NCBI GenBank assembly: GCA_003552885.1
Contig: PUPA01000207.1
Location: forward strand, 1-15,944
Direction of reading: 5' to 3'
Length of the DNA stretch: 15,944 bases
Source: Natrialbaceae archaeon
Lineage (GTDB): Archaea; Halobacteriota; Halobacteria; Halobacteriales; Natrialbaceae
Position 1 is the first letter of the stretch. Every line of letters starts with the position of its first letter. The position numbers and the translations under genes were made by a program. This document shows positions 1 through 6,244 of the stretch, in pieces. The notes beneath the pieces were generated by a model that worked only from the letters and a program-made list of their open reading frames with translations, had not been told where the DNA came from and searched no databases.

Positions 1-265
1 CCTCCTCGGAGCGACGCTCGAAGCGCTCGGAGACGATCGTCTCCGCGTCGGTGACGACCGTGTACCCCTCGCGTTCGACCCCGGCGTCACGCAACAGCGC
101 GAGGACCTCCTCGACCTCCCCCGACTCGACGGGGACGTACGCGATCGCGCTGTAGTCCGCACGCGAGGTCTCCTCCGAGAGGGCGTAGTCGACGTCGGCC
201 GACTCGAGGGCCTCGACCACCCTGTCGTGGGACCGGTCGGGGACGAGCGTCTGGATCAGTCGCAT
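1..265 (-). CDS. DUF389 / TIGR00341 family membrane protein, N-terminal fragment
   Basis: The reading frame starts at an ATG (263-265) and runs off the left edge after 88 codons. The visible protein begins MRLIQTLVPDRSHDRVVEAL and continues with a soluble alpha/beta domain that includes DYALSEETSRADYSAIAYVP and a second beta-alpha unit near residues 45-70. This matches the N-terminal cytosolic region of haloarchaeal DUF389 (TIGR00341) proteins, which normally continue into a multi-pass membrane domain lying outside the window. The biochemical function of DUF389 proteins is not established. The gene is transcribed away from the window, with the aminotransferase stop codon 69 bases upstream on the same strand. 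The family call rests on recognising the N-terminal pattern only, because the membrane part is missing. Confidence 0.72.
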   Translation of the reverse strand, partial: MRLIQTLVPDRSHDRVVEALESADVDYALSEETSRADYSAIAYVPVESGEVEEVLALLRDAGVEREGYTVVTDAETIVSERFERRSEE

Positions 266-293
266 GGGGCTCGTTCGGGATTCCTGCGGGCAG

Positions 294-301
294 CTAATGA
301 A
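294..301 (-). promoter_or_regulatory. Candidate TATA element for the DUF389 gene
   Basis: On the minus strand TTCATTAG is the only AT-rich stretch in the 69-base spacer. Its centre lies about 32 bases before the ATG at 265, which would give a transcript with a leader of only a few bases. This is position and composition evidence only. Confidence 0.35.
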
Positions 302-334
302 CGCCACGCTCGGGCGCCGACGGTGGGACCGGAG

Positions 335-1714
335 CTACAGCGTCCGTTCGACGGCCGCGAGGGTGGCGTGGAGGCGGTCGACGAGCTCGTCGGCGTCGTC
401 CTCGTCGATCGAGAGCGGCGGGGTGAGCAACACGTGATCGCCACGCTCGCCGTCGACGTGGGCGCCGCCGGGGTAGGTGATCAGCCCGTTGTCGAGTCCC
501 GCCTCGAAGAGCCGGTCGCCGAAGCCGACGTCGGGGTCGAGGGGCGCTTTCGTCTCCCGGTCGGCGACGAACTCGAGTCCACACATCAGCCCCTTCCCGC
601 GGACGTCGCCGACGAACTCGTACTCGTAACACTCCTCGAGGCGCTCGCGCAGGTGCGCTCCGACCGTCCGGGCGTTCGCGACGAGGTCGTGGTCGTCCAG
701 ATACTCGAGGACGGCGAGGCCGATTGCGGCCGACCCCGGGTTGAACGAGTAGGTGTGTCCGTGCTGGAAGCCGTCCGCGAGCTCCTCGAAGACGTCGACG
801 ATCCGCTCGTGGGGCATGGCGCCGCCGACCGGCGTGTAGCCGCCGCTCATCCCCTTCGCGCTCGTGATGATATCGGGGGTGACCCCCCAGTGGTCGATGG
901 CGAAGTTCTCGCCGGTTCGGCCGAACCCCGACATGACTTCGTCGATGATAAAGAGCACGTCGTAGGCGTCACAGATCTGCCGGACGCGCTCGAAGTAGCC
1001 GTCGTGGGGGCTCGCGGCGGCGTTCGCCGCTCCGGTGACGGGTTCGGCGATGAAGGCCGCGACGGTGTCCGGATCCTCCGCCTGGATGACCCGTTCGAGC
1101 TCGTCGGCACAGCGGCGACCGCACTCGCGTCCGTCCACGCCGTCACAGAGCCGACACCGGTACGGCGAGCCGTTCGGGACCTTCGGGAAGTTCGGGTACA
1201 GCGGCTCCATCTTGGTCTTCCGGGCGGGAAACCCCGAGAGTCCCATCGCGATCCCCGTGTTGCCGTGGTAGCTGCGCCGCCGGGAGAGCACCTTGTACTT
1301 GCCCTCCTCACCGCGCTCGTAGTGGTACTGGCGGGCGAGTTTCACCGCGCTCTCGTTCGCCTCCGAGCCACTGGAGACGAGCCACGCCTTCTCGAACCCG
1401 TCCGGGGTGAACTCGGCGATCTTCTCGGTGTACGCCTGTGCTGGCTCGTTGGCAAAGAGCATACTCGAGGTGTACGCGAGCCGTTCGAGCCCCTCGGCGG
1501 CGGCGTCGACGACCTCGGGGACGCCGTGGCCGATGGCGACGTTCTGGTTGCCCGCGGCGGCGTCGAAGTAGGCGTTGCCCTCGTCGTCCCAGACCGTGTG
1601 TCCCTCCCCGCGGACGATGGTGACGTACTCCTTCGGAAACACCCGCGGGAACATCCCCCCGAGCTCGGTTCCCGGCGTGCCGGATCGTGACCGTCGTGAC
1701 GTCTCCCGGACCAT
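335..1714 (-). CDS. PLP-dependent class III aminotransferase (aspartate aminotransferase family)
   Basis: This 459-residue cytosolic enzyme has the full class III (ornithine/GABA/beta-alanine-pyruvate type) aminotransferase layout. It has the N-terminal strand VWDDEGNAYFDAAAGNQNVA (41-60), the phosphate-binding SSGSEANE (114-121), SYHGNT (148-153), the PLP-ring aspartate in IIDEVMSGFGRTG (256-268, D258) and the Schiff-base lysine in SAKGMSGGYTPVGG (K287). FQHGHTYSFNPGSAA (316-330) follows. Such enzymes move an amino group between an omega- or alpha-amino acid and a 2-oxo acid; the substrate cannot be read from the sequence. Residues 187-202 hold four cysteines (C187, C190, C198, C202) in an insert that could bind a metal. 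The start is supported by a perfect GGAGGTGA three bases before the ATG. The next minus-strand gene upstream is 204 bases away, so it is probably its own unit. A long reading frame on the opposite strand is a GC-bias shadow. Confidence 0.93.
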   Translation of the reverse strand: MVRETSRRSRSGTPGTELGGMFPRVFPKEYVTIVRGEGHTVWDDEGNAYFDAAAGNQNVAIGHGVPEVVDAAAEGLERLAYTSSMLFANEPAQAYTEKIAEFTPDGFEKAWLVSSGSEANESAVKLARQYHYERGEEGKYKVLSRRRSYHGNTGIAMGLSGFPARKTKMEPLYPNFPKVPNGSPYRCRLCDGVDGRECGRRCADELERVIQAEDPDTVAAFIAEPVTGAANAAASPHDGYFERVRQICDAYDVLFIIDEVMSGFGRTGENFAIDHWGVTPDIITSAKGMSGGYTPVGGAMPHERIVDVFEELADGFQHGHTYSFNPGSAAIGLAVLEYLDDHDLVANARTVGAHLRERLEECYEYEFVGDVRGKGLMCGLEFVADRETKAPLDPDVGFGDRLFEAGLDNGLITYPGGAHVDGERGDHVLLTPPLSIDEDDADELVDRLHATLAAVERTL

Positions 1715-1717
1715 GGC

Positions 1718-1725
1718 TCACCTCC
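1718..1725 (-). promoter_or_regulatory. Shine-Dalgarno of the aminotransferase gene
   Basis: On the minus strand the sequence is GGAGGTGA, fully complementary to the archaeal 16S rRNA 3' end, ending three bases before the ATG at 1714. It decides the start over the internal Met21. It is one of very few strong Shine-Dalgarno sites in the window, where most genes look leaderless. An AATAC-type AT-rich stretch at about 1741-1746 could be a TATA element, but it sits so close that the transcript might not include the whole site. Confidence 0.6.
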
Positions 1726-1757
1726 GAGAGCTGGGCAGTTGTATTCGACGGTCGACG

Positions 1758-1890
1758 CCCGTTGCTACCGCCGGTCGGTTCCCGTTGCCACCGACGCCCG
1801 CGACCGACGGCAGACGCCCGTTGCCACCGACGCTCGCGACCGGCGGCAGACGCCCGTTACCACGGACCGCCGACGCCCGCAACCGACGGT
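1758..1890. repeat. 36-bp imperfect tandem repeat in an intergenic spacer
   Basis: Units beginning CCCGTTGCCACCGACG start at 1781 and 1817 and are nearly identical over 36 bases. A diverged third copy begins at 1853 (CCCGTTACCACGGACC) and a shortened 23-base copy at 1758. The array fills most of the 204-base spacer between the redoxin-like gene and the aminotransferase, which point the same way. Because 36 is divisible by three, it leaves open frames on both strands (for example a plus-strand Arg/Asp-rich one with PVATDARDRRQT twice). These lack a promoter and haloarchaeal composition, so I read the array as non-coding. Confidence 0.8.
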
Positions 1891-1918
1891 GGCCGGCCGT
1901 CGACGCGCGCTCCGTGCG

Positions 1919-2509
1919 TCAGGCGCGGTCGACGCGCTCGACGGCCTCCTCTAGCTCCTCGCGGTCGGTTTCGCCCCGGCCGCGCCAGCGGACCTCCCCA
2001 TCCTCGTCGACGATCAGCGTCCGCGGGAACCCGTCGATCCCGTAGTGGTCGTTGACCGTGCCGTCGTCGTCGACGCCGAGCGTCCAGGCACCCTCGGTCT
2101 CCTGCCACCACTCGACGAACCCCTCGTCGTCATCGGTCGGATCCCTGCGCGGATCGGTGACCGTCACGATCGCCGCGTCGCCGAGGTCGGCCGCGGCGAT
2201 CACCGAGAGCTGGCGCCGGCTGGTCGGACACCGGGTCCGCCCGAAGTTCACCACGATGACGCCCTCCTCGGGCGGGATCGGGACGACTCCCGCCTCGCTT
2301 CCGGGCGCGTCGAGGGTGCGAACCTCGAACGGCGAGGAGGGCGTCCCGCCGGTGTCCTCGGAGACGTTCTCGCGGTCGTCGTCCGCGTCGTCGTCCACGG
2401 GCTCTCCGAGGATCGCGGTGTCCTCGAGGAGCGCGTAGACCGCCGCGACGATCCCGACGACGGAGGCCGTCACGGCGACGGCCGCAGCGAGCACCCGTCG
2501 TCGTCTCAC
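1919..2509 (-). CDS. TlpA/redoxin-like thioredoxin-fold protein, membrane-anchored, single-cysteine active site
   Basis: The protein has 196 residues. An Arg-rich N-terminus (RRRR) precedes a hydrophobic segment at about residues 6-27, then an acidic linker (38-57), placing the C-terminal domain on the outer face of the membrane. The domain from about 61 has FEVRTLDAPGSEAG, a strand VIVVNFG and the helix-start site RTRCPTSRRQ (C94-P-T-S97). It ends with GIDGFPRTLIVDEDGEV, where P162 is the cis-proline of the thioredoxin fold. This matches haloarchaeal TlpA/redoxin proteins involved in thiol redox or peroxide chemistry. The usual CxxC is reduced to CxxS, with no other cysteine in the protein, so ordinary disulfide reductase chemistry is unlikely. 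A peroxiredoxin-like or binding role is possible. The start is GTG (2507-2509) with no convincing Shine-Dalgarno. A 12-codon frame upstream overlaps it as GTGA. Confidence 0.8.
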   Translation of the reverse strand: MRRRRVLAAAVAVTASVVGIVAAVYALLEDTAILGEPVDDDADDDRENVSEDTGGTPSSPFEVRTLDAPGSEAGVVPIPPEEGVIVVNFGRTRCPTSRRQLSVIAAADLGDAAIVTVTDPRRDPTDDDEGFVEWWQETEGAWTLGVDDDGTVNDHYGIDGFPRTLIVDEDGEVRWRGRGETDREELEEAVERVDRA

Positions 2510-2544
2510 GACCCGGCCCCCGCCGGCGCGTCTCGAACGGCCAT
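2506..2544 (-). other. 12-codon upstream reading frame (possible leader peptide) of the redoxin-like gene
   Basis: An ATG at 2542-2544 opens a frame MAVRDAPAGAGS whose TGA (2506-2508) overlaps the GTG start of the downstream gene as GTGA. An AT-rich GATTTGAG at 2566-2573 lies about 26 bases upstream of this ATG, the spacing expected for a leaderless transcript. Alternatively a one-base indel in the GGGGG run of this stretch would fuse the 12 codons to the redoxin gene and give it a longer N-terminus. Confidence 0.35.
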
Positions 2545-2565
2545 ACTGGACGTGGACGCCCCGGG

Positions 2566-2573
2566 CTCAAATC
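2566..2573 (-). promoter_or_regulatory. Candidate TATA element upstream of the redoxin-like gene
   Basis: GATTTGAG on the minus strand is centred about 26 bases before the ATG at 2544 and about 60 before the annotated GTG at 2509. It therefore fits transcription starting at the upstream reading frame rather than at the redoxin start. Confidence 0.35.
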
Positions 2574-2585
2574 GTCATCGGTGGG

Positions 2586-3119
2586 TCAGTGTGTCCTCTC
2601 GGCGAACGCCTCCCGGACCTTCTTCACCTTCGGCTGGGCGTGTATCCGACAGTAGGCGTCTTGGGGGTTCTTCTCGAAGTAGTTCTGGTGGTACTCCTCG
2701 GCGCGCCAGAACCGATCGAGGGGCTCGATCTCCGTGACGATCGGGTCGTCGTAGCCGCCGCCGTCCTCTATGGCCTCGACGTACCGCTCGGCCAGCTGCC
2801 GCTGACGGTCGTCGTGGTGGAGGACGATCGACCGGTACTGGGAGCCGACGTCGGGGCCCTGTCGGTTCAGCTGGGTCGGGTCGTGGATGGTGAAGAACAC
2901 CTCGAGCAGCTCCTCGTAGCCGATTCGGTCGGGGTCGTACTCGAGCTGGACGACCTCGGCGTGGCCGGTCGAGCCCGAACAGACCGCCCGGTAGCTCGGC
3001 TCCTCGACGTGGCCGCCGGCGTAGCCCGAGGTGACCGACTCGACGCCGTCGAGCTCCTCGAAGGCGGCCTCGAGACACCAGAAACAGCCGCCGCCAAACG
3101 TGGCACGTTCGCGTTTCAC
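2586..3119 (-). CDS. msrA: Peptide-methionine (S)-S-oxide reductase MsrA
   Basis: This 177-residue enzyme reduces methionine-S-sulfoxide in proteins and free methionine sulfoxide, repairing oxidative damage in the cytosol. The catalytic GCFWC motif is present (nucleophile C12, F13, W14). Against E. coli MsrA recalled from memory, the active-site residues fall at a constant offset of 39: Y43, E55 (in GHAEVV), D90 and Y95 (in GSQYRS) correspond to Tyr82, Glu94, Asp129 and Tyr134. C15, C47 and C157 (in DAYCRIHAQPK) are candidates for recycling cysteines; C157 is near the position of the E. coli resolving Cys198. I chose the GTG at 3119 because it gives the family length, and a TATA-like ATTAAG sits about 27 bases upstream, as for a leaderless transcript. 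A longer frame from 3302 would overlap the prenyltransferase gene. The redoxin-like gene lies 76 bases downstream. Confidence 0.96.
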   Translation of the reverse strand: MKRERATFGGGCFWCLEAAFEELDGVESVTSGYAGGHVEEPSYRAVCSGSTGHAEVVQLEYDPDRIGYEELLEVFFTIHDPTQLNRQGPDVGSQYRSIVLHHDDRQRQLAERYVEAIEDGGGYDDPIVTEIEPLDRFWRAEEYHQNYFEKNPQDAYCRIHAQPKVKKVREAFAERTH

Positions 3120-3143
3120 GACACGACGTACGGGGGCGACGGT

Positions 3144-3149
3144 CTTAAT
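3144..3149 (-). promoter_or_regulatory. TATA element of msrA
   Basis: ATTAAG on the minus strand, the only AT-rich run in the spacer, is centred about 27 bases before the GTG start at 3119. This spacing supports leaderless transcription and the chosen start. Confidence 0.55.
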
Positions 3150-3198
3150 CCATCCGCCGGGGGACGACGGCCCGAGGAGGTCGTCGGACGGAGGGTCA

Positions 3199-4149
3199 CT
3201 ACAGTGTGAGCCACCACCAGGCAGCCGTCGTCGACGCCGCGAGCGCGACCATCGCCGCCACGGCCGGCAACGGACTCCGCCGACGGGTGAACGTCCACCC
3301 ACCCCACAGGAGGAACGGGGCTGCCGCGAGGTGGGCGACGGCGACGGGAAGCGGGAGCAACCCGACGAGCCGGAGCCCGACGGTCGTCGCCGCGGCCAGC
3401 CCGGCCAGGACGATATAGAGCCGCACGAGCCGATCCGGCGGCCACCGGACTGCGAGCGTCCGCTTGCCGACCGCGGCGTCGGCGTTCCTGTCCGGCCAGT
3501 GGGTACAGAGCAGGCTACAGCCGACGACCAGCGCGAACGGGAGGGTCACGAGCGGGGTCACGACCGTCGGCGTCGCCACGACGGCCGCGCCGTACACCGG
3601 GAGGACGAGCCCACCGAGTGCCGCGTTGACTGGCTCGCCGACGCCGCGGTCGACGAGCGCGACGGGGGACAACGAGTACGCCAGCCCGGAGAGGAGGATG
3701 ACGGCCAAAAGCGCCCCGGCGTCGGCGGCGAGGACGCCGCCCGCGACCGCGACCGTTCCGACGGGGACGGCGAGGGCAGCCACGACGGCCGTCGCCCGCC
3801 CGAGAAACGACCGCGGGAGTCCGGTTTCGACGAGCGCGCCGCTGCCACCGGAAAACGGCGTTGGATCGGTCAGTGCGTCCGTCTCCGCGTCGGCGTACTC
3901 GTTCGCGTAGTGGACCGCGACCGCGACGGGGATCAACGCGACCAGTCCGTACCCCGCCGTCCGGACGACCGCGACGTCGACGCCGTCCGGCCCACCCTCG
4001 ACGACCCGCCCGACGGCGGCTATCCCGACGCCGAGAGCGTAGACGAGTGCGATCAACGCGAGCTGGCTCGGCCGACTCGCCGCCCAGAGGGCCCAGACGT
4101 GAGTGGGGAGCCACCGCCGCGTGTCGACGGTCGGGTCCGGAGCGGGCAC
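3199..4149 (-). CDS. UbiA-family membrane prenyltransferase
   Basis: This 316-residue polytopic membrane protein has about nine hydrophobic helices. It carries both aspartate motifs of UbiA prenyltransferases. The first is N83-x3-D87-x3-D91 (in HYANEYADAETDALTDPTPF), followed by SGGSGAL; the second is D220-x3-D224 with the following GKRTL (DRNADAAVGKRTL). Those aspartates bind the Mg-diphosphate of an isoprenoid donor, and the enzyme transfers the prenyl chain to an acceptor. The sequence resembles MenA-like enzymes (1,4-dihydroxy-2-naphthoate prenylation for menaquinone) more than heme O or geranylgeranylglycerol-phosphate enzymes, but the acceptor is not certain. The start is GTG (4147-4149), 42 bases downstream of a small membrane protein gene with which it probably forms an operon. 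No men genes are visible nearby. Confidence 0.88.
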   Translation of the reverse strand: MPAPDPTVDTRRWLPTHVWALWAASRPSQLALIALVYALGVGIAAVGRVVEGGPDGVDVAVVRTAGYGLVALIPVAVAVHYANEYADAETDALTDPTPFSGGSGALVETGLPRSFLGRATAVVAALAVPVGTVAVAGGVLAADAGALLAVILLSGLAYSLSPVALVDRGVGEPVNAALGGLVLPVYGAAVVATPTVVTPLVTLPFALVVGCSLLCTHWPDRNADAAVGKRTLAVRWPPDRLVRLYIVLAGLAAATTVGLRLVGLLPLPVAVAHLAAAPFLLWGGWTFTRRRSPLPAVAAMVALAASTTAAWWWLTL

Positions 4150-4191
4150 GCGGGTCGGTACTCGCGGCCGAGGTGTAGCTCTTTCGACGGG

Positions 4192-4716
4192 TTACGCCCG
4201 GCCGTCGGCGCTCCGGACGTCGACCGGCTCGGAGTCGACGGCCGGTCCGCCGGTGGACTCGTCGTACGCCGCGCTGAGGGCGATCATGAAGCCGATCATG
4301 GCGGTCACGAGCGCGATGGCGCCGACGGCCACGACGGCGACCGAGAGGAGCGGCCCGCCGAGGACCTGCGCGGAGGTCAGAAGCGAGACCGCGGTCACAG
4401 CCGAGATGAGCGCGAGCAGACGGCCGAACCGGCCGACGCCGAACCGATCGCCGGCGTCGGTCGCGGTGTCGAACAGCTCCCCTATCACGCCGGCGTACTC
4501 GTCGTCGGTCGTGGCGTTCCCCAGCGAGTGAACCGAGTGGGCGACCCACAGCCCGGCGGTGAAATTGAGTAACGCGACGAACGAGACGAGTCCGAGCTGT
4601 CCCTCGACGAACAGCCCGGCGACGAGCGCGCCGGCGAACGTGAGTACCATCGCGCCGTGGACGACGAGCGACCGCGTCCCGAACGACTCGAGGCGATCGA
4701 CGTGTGCGATTCCCAT
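4192..4716 (-). CDS. Four-helix membrane protein of unknown function
   Basis: I do not recognise this 174-residue protein. It has four predicted membrane helices at about residues 17-37, 41-61, 99-118 and 122-148. Between helices 2 and 3 is a conserved-looking loop with the segments SVHSLGNATTDDEYAGVIGE and DAGDRFGVGRFGRL, and the C-terminal tail is acidic (about 150-174). Its TAA stop is 42 bases before the GTG of the UbiA-family gene on the same strand, so the two are probably co-transcribed and this protein may act at the membrane with the prenyltransferase (inference from spacing only). The start ATG at 4714-4716 has no Shine-Dalgarno, and only a weak AT-rich element (GATTCA) lies about 26 bases upstream. 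Codon use and composition match a real haloarchaeal gene. Confidence 0.78.
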   Translation of the reverse strand: MGIAHVDRLESFGTRSLVVHGAMVLTFAGALVAGLFVEGQLGLVSFVALLNFTAGLWVAHSVHSLGNATTDDEYAGVIGELFDTATDAGDRFGVGRFGRLLALISAVTAVSLLTSAQVLGGPLLSVAVVAVGAIALVTAMIGFMIALSAAYDESTGGPAVDSEPVDVRSADGRA

Positions 4717-4893
4717 ACTCTTAGGAGGCTGTCATGGTGAATCGAGCTGGCCCCTAACAGTGCAACCCACCGGCGGCCGTGGCGGCGGGTCGGGAGCCAC
4801 GGCGCCGTCGGATCCGACGCCCCCGGGGCGGCGTCGGTTCGGGACGACCGCGGGCTTCGCAACGCACATGTGTCCCACCGAAGAACGGCGACT

Positions 4894-5433
4894 ATGGACG
4901 AGACGTCGCCGGTCGCCGTACTCCGACTGGGCCACCGGCCGGGCCGGGACGAGCGGATGACCACTCACGTGGGGTTGACCGCCCGGGCGCTCGGCGCCGA
5001 CAGGGTGATCCTCCCGACGGCGGCCGGGAGCTCCCTGGAGACGGTTCGAGAGGTCACCGACCGCTTCGGCGGCCCGTTCGAGGCCGAGACCACGGACGCT
5101 CCGCTCGGGATCCTCCGGGGGTGGGAGGGGGCGGTCGTCCACCTCACGATGTACGGCCAGCCGGTCCAGGACGTCGAGGGGGCGATCCGCGAACGGGCCC
5201 GGTCGACGCCGCTTCTGGTCGTCGTCGGCGCGGAGAAAGTCCCCTTCGACGTCTACGAGGTCGCCGACTGGAACGTCGCGGTCACGAACCAGCCCCACTC
5301 CGAGGTCGCCGGGCTGGCCGTCCTCCTAGACCGGCTGTTCGAGGGCGAAGAGCTAGAGCGGGAGTGGACGGACGCGGACCGACGGGTCGTCCCCAGCGAG
5401 CGGGGCAAACGAGTCGACTCCGTCGAGGAGTGA
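4894..5433 (+). CDS. trm56: tRNA (cytidine(56)-2'-O)-methyltransferase Trm56
   Basis: This 179-residue archaeal SPOUT-class enzyme uses S-adenosylmethionine to methylate the ribose 2'-OH of C56 in the T-loop of tRNAs. The N-terminus VAVLRLGHRPGRDERMTTHV (7-26) and TARALGADRVILP are the family hallmarks. HLTMYG (83-88) and the C-terminal knot region GAEKVP (112-117) with YEVADWNVAVTNQPHSEVAG (121-140) form the cofactor site. I start at ATG 4894. A GTG at 4870 would add eight residues (MSHRRTAT) that do not look like the family start. The gene is divergent from the membrane protein at 4716 across a 177-base spacer. It is followed after 42 bases by a HAD phosphatase on the same strand, probably in one operon. 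Confidence 0.95.
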   Translation: MDETSPVAVLRLGHRPGRDERMTTHVGLTARALGADRVILPTAAGSSLETVREVTDRFGGPFEAETTDAPLGILRGWEGAVVHLTMYGQPVQDVEGAIRERARSTPLLVVVGAEKVPFDVYEVADWNVAVTNQPHSEVAGLAVLLDRLFEGEELEREWTDADRRVVPSERGKRVDSVEE

Positions 5434-5475
5434 GCCGGCGAAACGTTCAGGCGCTCGCGGGGAGTAGTTCCGGCC

Positions 5476-6150
5476 ATGTCCCCGTACGAGGCCATCTACT
5501 TCGACCTCGACAGCACGATCTGTGAGCCGATCCGCGACCGGGCGGAGCTGCTCGAGACGGCGTTCGATCGGGCGGACGTCGAGCAGTTCTGTACCGTCGC
5601 CGGCCTCCGGATCGCCGGCCGGGAGGTCACCGACGCCGACACCGACCTGGCGTACTTCGAGGCGCTGTTCGAGGCCGCAGCCGAACAGTTCGACGGCGAC
5701 CCCGCGGACGCACCCGCGCTCGCCGACGCCTACCTCTCGACGATCGACCCGGCCCGGGTCCGGTTCCGGCCGGGCGCCGAGGGCGCCCTCTCGCTCGCGA
5801 GCGAGGTCGGCCCCGTCGGCCTCATCACCAACGGCGGTCCCGAGACGCAGTCGAAGAAACTCGCCGCCCTCGGCATCGAGGATACCTTCGACGTCTCGGT
5901 GTTCGTCGACCCGCGAAACGGCATCCCGCCGAAGCCGGATCCGAAGCCGTTCGAGCTCGCCCTCGACGCGCTCGGGGTATCCCCCGGGGAGACGGTCCAC
6001 GTCGGGGACAACCCCTACGCCGACGTCGGCGGTGCGGAGGCCGTGGGGATGGACTCGGTGTGGATCAACCTCGGCCACGGCTCCCCGCCCGAACGGGAGC
6101 CGACCTACGAGCTACGCTCGCTCGTGGAGTTCGAGCGTGTGGTCGGCTGA
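5476..6150 (+). CDS. HAD-superfamily hydrolase (probable small-molecule phosphatase)
   Basis: This 224-residue cytosolic protein carries all HAD motifs. Motif I is YFDLDST (nucleophile D10, acid/base D12), motif II is LITNGG (T118), motif III is the lysine in IPPKPDPKPF (K153), and motif IV is HVGDNPYADVGGA (D178, D183). The helical cap (about residues 16-95) between motif I and the core makes it a subfamily I, C1-capped enzyme like phosphoglycolate phosphatase or haloacid dehalogenase. Motif I has Ser rather than the common Gly after the second Asp, which is seen in some phosphatases. The substrate is not predictable from the sequence. It lies 42 bases after trm56, probably in the same transcript. 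ATG 5476 gives the family N-terminus directly before the first beta strand. Confidence 0.9.
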   Translation: MSPYEAIYFDLDSTICEPIRDRAELLETAFDRADVEQFCTVAGLRIAGREVTDADTDLAYFEALFEAAAEQFDGDPADAPALADAYLSTIDPARVRFRPGAEGALSLASEVGPVGLITNGGPETQSKKLAALGIEDTFDVSVFVDPRNGIPPKPDPKPFELALDALGVSPGETVHVGDNPYADVGGAEAVGMDSVWINLGHGSPPEREPTYELRSLVEFERVVG

Positions 6151-6215
6151 CGGATCGGGCCGGGGCGACGGACGCCGGCACACGTCGACGGCCGCCATGG
6201 CCGCGCGAGCAGAGC

Positions 6216-6219
6216 TTTA
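6216..6219 (+). promoter_or_regulatory. TATA element of the Usp / permease unit
   Basis: The stretch GCTTTAGG, with TTTA at 6216-6219, is centred 27-28 bases before the ATG at 6245. This is the spacing for a leaderless haloarchaeal transcript. Confidence 0.5.
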
Positions 6220-6223
6220 GGTC

Positions 6224-6242
6224 CCCGCCCACGTAGGGCGGG
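6224..6242. promoter_or_regulatory. Perfect interrupted palindrome between TATA element and start codon
   Basis: CCCGCCC, then ACGTA, then GGGCGGG is a perfect 7-bp inverted repeat with a 5-base centre. It ends two bases before the ATG of the Usp gene. If transcription starts at or next to the ATG, it lies inside the core promoter and is a candidate repressor operator. If transcription starts earlier, it would form a strong hairpin covering the start region. Confidence 0.5.
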
Positions 6243-6244
6243 CC

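Noticed and set aside
227..1690. 487-codon plus-strand frame opposite the aminotransferase
   Set aside because: It is fully antisense to a gene with all catalytic motifs. The translation is low-complexity and repetitive in Arg, Val and Asp with no domain. Long antisense frames are expected at this G+C content.
1758..1890. Possible CRISPR array
   Set aside because: The units are directly adjacent with no unique spacers, copies are few and diverged, and no cas gene is present.
1739..1954. 71-codon frame across the 36-bp repeat (PVATDARDRRQT repeats)
   Set aside because: It is a by-product of a repeat whose unit is a multiple of three. Its Arg-rich composition and lack of a promoter do not fit a haloarchaeal protein.
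3120..3302. N-terminal extension of MsrA to 3302
   Set aside because: It overlaps the prenyltransferase gene by about 100 bases, is Arg/Pro-rich, and lies upstream of the likely TATA element at 3144-3149.
3031..4572. 513-codon plus-strand frame opposite msrA, the prenyltransferase and the membrane protein
   Set aside because: It spans three well-supported minus-strand genes and is Arg/Asp/Gly/Pro-rich with no recognisable fold.
4734..4757. Seven-codon frame MVNRAGP preceded by GGAGG on the plus strand
   Set aside because: Shine-Dalgarno-like GGAGG and a short frame are easily produced by chance. There is no promoter and no coupling to the next gene, which starts 137 bases later.
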